A DNA stretch of 60,094 nt, taken from positions 1 through 60,094 of the forward strand of contig JAAWKD010000008.1 of assembly GCA_022797215.1 (NCBI GenBank), in the 5' to 3' direction. This DNA is from Clostridia bacterium. Its GTDB lineage: Bacteria; Bacillota; Clostridia; TANB77; CAG-508. Below the pieces are notes generated by a model. The model had not been told where the DNA came from. It did no database searches and was given only the letters and a program-made list of their open reading frames with translations. The translations under genes were made by a program, and so were the position numbers. Shown here one piece after another: positions 57,363-60,094 of this stretch; within the stretch, counting starts at the first letter, position 1; every line of letters begins with the position of its first letter.

Positions 57363-57903
57363 AGCTATACCCCCTTTTCATCAATTCTTTTTTCACCTTT
57401 TTTCTAATTCTATGTAATGATACCTTTACTTTGGTAGTAGAAATTTTTAAATAACTAGCTATTTCTTTTATCATCTTATTATTGTAATAATATAAAGTAA
57501 ATATTGCTTTTTCCTCCTCTTGTAAATGGTTAATCGTATTTGATATGATTTGTTTTTTCTCATCATTTTCTACAATTTGACTAATATCCATTTGTGATGC
57601 AATTACGTTTTCTAAATCGTCTATATCACAAGTAGAAACATTCTTTTTTAAGTCTCTATATTTCTTTTTAATCAAATTTTTTGTTATGACTATCAAATAT
57701 GGTTTTAAATCCGCTTCTTCCTGTATTTTCTCACGGTTTTGCCATAAGGCTAAAAAAACATCTGATACAATTTCCTCTATATCTTCATTGCCATTTATAC
57801 TATTGTTTACAATTGTATAAACATAGGAGCCATATATTTTTACAAGATTTTTCATATTAAAAAGGTTATCACTTTTTAAATACTGTTTTGCATTTTTATT
57901 CAC
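57352..57903 (-). CDS. ECF-type RNA polymerase sigma factor
   Basis: About 183 residues with sigma region 2 (YVYTIVNNSINGNEDIEEIVSDVFLALW) and region 4 (EEEKAIFTLYYYNNKMIKEIASYLKISTTKVKVSLHRIRKKVKKEL). The start is set to a GTG at 57903: the -10 box of its promoter lies at 57942-57947, so earlier start codons fall upstream of the transcript. AAGGGG lies about 12 bases before the GTG. It forms a two-gene unit with the M23 membrane protein. Confidence 0.82.
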   Translation of the reverse strand: MNKNAKQYLKSDNLFNMKNLVKIYGSYVYTIVNNSINGNEDIEEIVSDVFLALWQNREKIQEEADLKPYLIVITKNLIKKKYRDLKKNVSTCDIDDLENVIASQMDISQIVENDEKKQIISNTINHLQEEEKAIFTLYYYNNKMIKEIASYLKISTTKVKVSLHRIRKKVKKELMKRGYSYGK

Positions 57904-57941
57904 TTTGGAATTAATCCCCTTCTCAAGTATACTTAACCAAT

Positions 57942-57971
57942 ATAATACCAATTTCTCTAAAAAGGTTACAA
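57942..57971 (-). promoter_or_regulatory. Promoter of the sigma/M23 unit
   Basis: Minus strand TTGTAA, 18-base spacer, TATTAT. The TGTAACC around the -35 could also serve an ECF sigma, so autoregulation is possible. Confidence 0.5.
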
Positions 57972-57981
57972 GGTTTTTATG

Positions 57982-58026
57982 AAAAAAGCAGATAAATTAA
58001 TCGCTTAATTATCTGCTCGTTTTTTT
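57982..58026. terminator. Bidirectional terminator beside the sigma gene
   Basis: AGCAGATAAaTTAA/TTAATTATCTGCT with A and T tracts on both sides; a near copy of the stem at 50150-50184. Confidence 0.75.
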
Positions 58027-58028
58027 CT

Positions 58029-58427
58029 CTAAAACCATCCTTTAAAAGGACTAAAAATAAGTAATAGAAAAATCGCTAATATATGTATGGCAAGTAAAAG
58101 CCAAAGTGCTACTCTTATACTATATTTGTTTTTTTCATACCTTATATAATATATATCTAATACGCTAAAGGCAATTATACCATAAATAATCACTAGAATG
58201 CAAAATGGGTTTCTATATGGATACCTATCGAATTTATCAAGTCTAATAATCCAGAGTATAAAACCACAACAATATTGTAACAAACAGTAGATTACAAAAT
58301 GAGGTATTGATAAGATAACAGTTTTACATTTCTCTTCTCTGTCTGAACGCATAAGCGATATACTTCCTGCTACTATTAAAGATAATATTACTATTGTAAA
58401 AATACTAAAATCTAAAATTTTTCTCAT
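58029..58427 (-). CDS. Small polytopic membrane protein, function unknown
   Basis: A 132-residue protein with four hydrophobic helices (about 5-23, 37-60, 75-95, 106-127). Not recognised. I chose the ATG at 58427, which has GAGG just before it and follows the upstream stop by one base, so translation is coupled to the preceding gene. Confidence 0.5.
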   Translation of the reverse strand: MRKILDFSIFTIVILSLIVAGSISLMRSDREEKCKTVILSIPHFVIYCLLQYCCGFILWIIRLDKFDRYPYRNPFCILVIIYGIIAFSVLDIYYIRYEKNKYSIRVALWLLLAIHILAIFLLLIFSPFKGWF

Positions 58428-58428
58428 A

Positions 58429-59229
58429 TTACCTCGTTTCCAGTTTGGCATTTTCTAATTCATTTTTTATGGTTTCTCTCATTTTATCTTCAGTCTGCCC
58501 TGTTCCAGTATAAATATTTTTTAGCCAAATATCTTCTTGAAGGTAAATGTATATATTGAGTGGTACCCTAAAATATTCTTTTGACCAATGTGGCATATTA
58601 ATAATTTTATGTTTTGAATTCCATTGCTCTGCATATACGATAAAGCTAATAAAATCTTCCGTTGCTTCCTCAATAGTCTCATTTTCATTCACAGTAATAT
58701 AATTTTGATATACTAAAAGCCCATCTTCTAATTCTTCGTTAGTAGAAAATTTTTCTTTTCTATCACTTTCCCAATGCGTAAAAAGATATTTTTGATAGTT
58801 GTCCTTAAAATCTGTTTGGATATTTCCCCAACGTTTCTTGGCAGTAAATTGAATTTCAGGATACCCTTCAGGGTTAACAAGATATTTTCCATTTCCTTTT
58901 TGATCAGCTTCTTGTGAAATAATCTGCACTTCTACTCCATAAAAATTTAGCATAGAATAGATATCAGCATTCACAAAATTTCTTACAGAAGATAACCAGC
59001 CAACAAAGATAATAAAAGCCAGAATGCCTATAATAGCTACAAGAATTATCAAAACCTTTTTTACTTTTACTAAAGTTTGATTTACAGGATTTAATATTTT
59101 ATCCATTTTCTTTCTTCTATTTTGTAATTCCTCAATTTCATTTATATCTATCTTATAGGTTTCTATATTACTTTGTTGCTTGCTTTCTTCCCATTTTCTT
59201 AGTTCTTCCCAATCTTGTTTATTCTCCAT
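58429..59229 (-). CDS. Single-pass membrane protein, function unknown
   Basis: A 266-residue protein with a polar N-terminus with coiled-coil tendency (about 1-55), one helix (about 63-84, ILVAIIGILAFIIFVGW) and an outer domain of about 170 residues with no known family. I chose the second ATG (59229), with GGAG 6 bases before it. It lies between the DUF2185 gene and a small membrane protein, all closely spaced, so it is part of the same transcript. Confidence 0.5.
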   Translation of the reverse strand: MENKQDWEELRKWEESKQQSNIETYKIDINEIEELQNRRKKMDKILNPVNQTLVKVKKVLIILVAIIGILAFIIFVGWLSSVRNFVNADIYSMLNFYGVEVQIISQEADQKGNGKYLVNPEGYPEIQFTAKKRWGNIQTDFKDNYQKYLFTHWESDRKEKFSTNEELEDGLLVYQNYITVNENETIEEATEDFISFIVYAEQWNSKHKIINMPHWSKEYFRVPLNIYIYLQEDIWLKNIYTGTGQTEDKMRETIKNELENAKLETR

Positions 59230-59247
59230 ATTTTTCTCCATTTTTAA

Positions 59248-59616
59248 TTATCTTTCTTGTTTTTCCATTACAATTTCCTTATCTTGATTATCTTCTTCAA
59301 ATTTATGGTCTCCCACCCTAATTAGAGCAGTTCCTATTGGTAAATCTAAATATGGAATAATATCAGGGTCATAATTACAAATTGTATTTAGTGCAAATAT
59401 ATGTACATTTTCTGCATTATACTCGTCACTTTCGTCACCTTTCATAAATCTCCAACCACTATCTGGGACCCCTTTGTCCGGTTCCTCTCTATACATATAT
59501 CCTACTTTCCAACCCTCTTTTGTAATTTTATCTGATACTAAGCAACCATCCGGTCCTTTTCCTTTCCAATCTAATAGTTCTTTAATTTCAATATCAATAA
59601 ATCCATTTTGTGTCAT
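59248..59616 (-). CDS. DUF2185 (Imm33-like) protein
   Basis: A 122-residue protein matching DUF2185: GCLVSDKITKEGWKVGYMYREEP, DSGWRFMKGDESDEYN, LNTICNYDPDIIPYLDLPIGTALIR. The family is a predicted immunity protein (Imm33) in polymorphic toxin systems, though many members stand alone, as here. No toxin gene is visible in the window, so the immunity role is inferred only from the family. Confidence 0.82.
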   Translation of the reverse strand: MTQNGFIDIEIKELLDWKGKGPDGCLVSDKITKEGWKVGYMYREEPDKGVPDSGWRFMKGDESDEYNAENVHIFALNTICNYDPDIIPYLDLPIGTALIRVGDHKFEEDNQDKEIVMEKQER

Positions 59617-59638
59617 ACTGAAACTTCCTTTCTTTTTA

Positions 59639-59944
59639 TTATCCTATTAAATCTGTATAATACATAACTTCTTTATCTAATGATTTTGCAAATTCTATTT
59701 CACTTTTTGTACTACTTCCTATATAGTTATTTACATTAACAACTAATATCGCATCTGATAATTTTATTTTTTCTTTGTGCATTTTATCAATCATTAAAGC
59801 TTCCTCTTGTGTATAATCATTTTTATCAGATTTTGCAAGTTCATTTGGAGTTAACATGCAATTTCCCTTCAAGGTCATTTTTTCTGTTATTTCTGCCATT
59901 TCTTTTTTAAATTTATAACTCCCACATACCGTTATTATTTTCAT
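59639..59944 (-). CDS. Nucleoside 2-deoxyribosyltransferase-like small protein
   Basis: A 101-residue protein of the NDT-like Rossmann group: ITVCGSYKFKKEM at the start, DAILVVNVNNYIGSSTKSEIEFAKSL near the end with a Glu in the catalytic position. It may cleave a nucleoside or nucleotide glycosidic bond; related domains also occur in defence and signalling proteins. It starts the accessory block read leftwards. The remaining 150 bases to the window edge hold nothing I can identify. Confidence 0.68.
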   Translation of the reverse strand: MKIITVCGSYKFKKEMAEITEKMTLKGNCMLTPNELAKSDKNDYTQEEALMIDKMHKEKIKLSDAILVVNVNNYIGSSTKSEIEFAKSLDKEVMYYTDLIG

Positions 59945-60094
59945 TTTATATTTTTCTCCTCTACTAATTGACTATCTAATTTTTGTCAAATCCTTTTTTA
60001 TAAATTTATTATATTATTTTTTTGTATGGCAAACAAGCGAAAATGATATATTTTTTAAAAAAGTCTATCTTTTTCACTTCTTTTATGATAAAAT

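Noticed and set aside
57903..57951. TTG start of the sigma factor at 57951
   Set aside because: It overlaps the -10 box of the gene's promoter, so it would lie upstream of the transcript.

Overview
The window comes from a low-GC Gram-positive bacterium, most likely an uncultured spore-forming member of the Clostridia (Bacillota). The evidence is AT-rich intergenic DNA, strong AGGAGG ribosome binding sites, SpoVT, WhiA, YlmH, a CIRCE-controlled hrcA-grpE-dnaK-dnaJ cluster, a DUF421/DUF4363 pair and LPXTG-type surface proteins. TAA, TAG and TGA all end genes, so the stop codons are standard. Arginine is mostly AGA, with a few CGT, CGA and CGC codons.

The main result concerns the codon CGG. I scanned every native gene for in-frame CGG and found eight cases. 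All eight lie exactly where a conserved gene is broken by one extra base: a UAP-type pyrophosphorylase gene, dinB, a KAP-type NTPase gene, recD2, ftsH, hrcA, rimO and a C39-like peptidase gene. In each, skipping the C of CGG restores the frame, puts a glycine (GGN) at the site and rebuilds the expected family motif. No native gene uses CGG as arginine, although several dozen CGG triplets occur harmlessly out of frame. This points to an unassigned or hungry CGG codon with systematic +1 frameshifting, or to four-base decoding of CGGN as glycine. The only gene that uses CGG as arginine is a GC-richer, clearly foreign ORF at 14955-15344.

Layout. 1-8.7 kb: HD-domain protein, dapB, DUF4363/DUF421, a small membrane protein, a GlmU with a degenerate uridyltransferase half beside a separate UAP-type enzyme, dinB and ylmH. 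8.8-14.7 kb: two sortase-anchored surface proteins, one with a vWA domain and one a papain-like protease with Ig-like repeats. 14.7-15.4 kb: tRNA-Gln and the foreign gene cassette. 15.4-22.9 kb: the lower glycolytic cluster gap-(DUF1653)-pgk-tpiA-(Uma2)-gpmI-eno. 23-31.6 kb: spoVT, a flippase-like membrane protein, the KAP NTPase, comF and recD2. 31.6-40 kb: rluA-type synthase, ftsH, DUF1189, cysS and a class A PBP. 40-50.7 kb: TPM/LemA pair, heat-shock operon, hemW-whiA-prmC. 50.7-60 kb: a probable 6S RNA, rimO, capA, the C39-like peptidase, a diaminopentanoate dehydrogenase-like enzyme, a sigma factor/M23 pair and a small accessory block with a DUF2185 (Imm33-like) gene.

Intergenic DNA carries at least four families of palindromic repeats. 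The most striking is a 120-150 bp element that folds into a three-way junction with long AT-rich outer stems. Its arms differ between copies but remain self-complementary.
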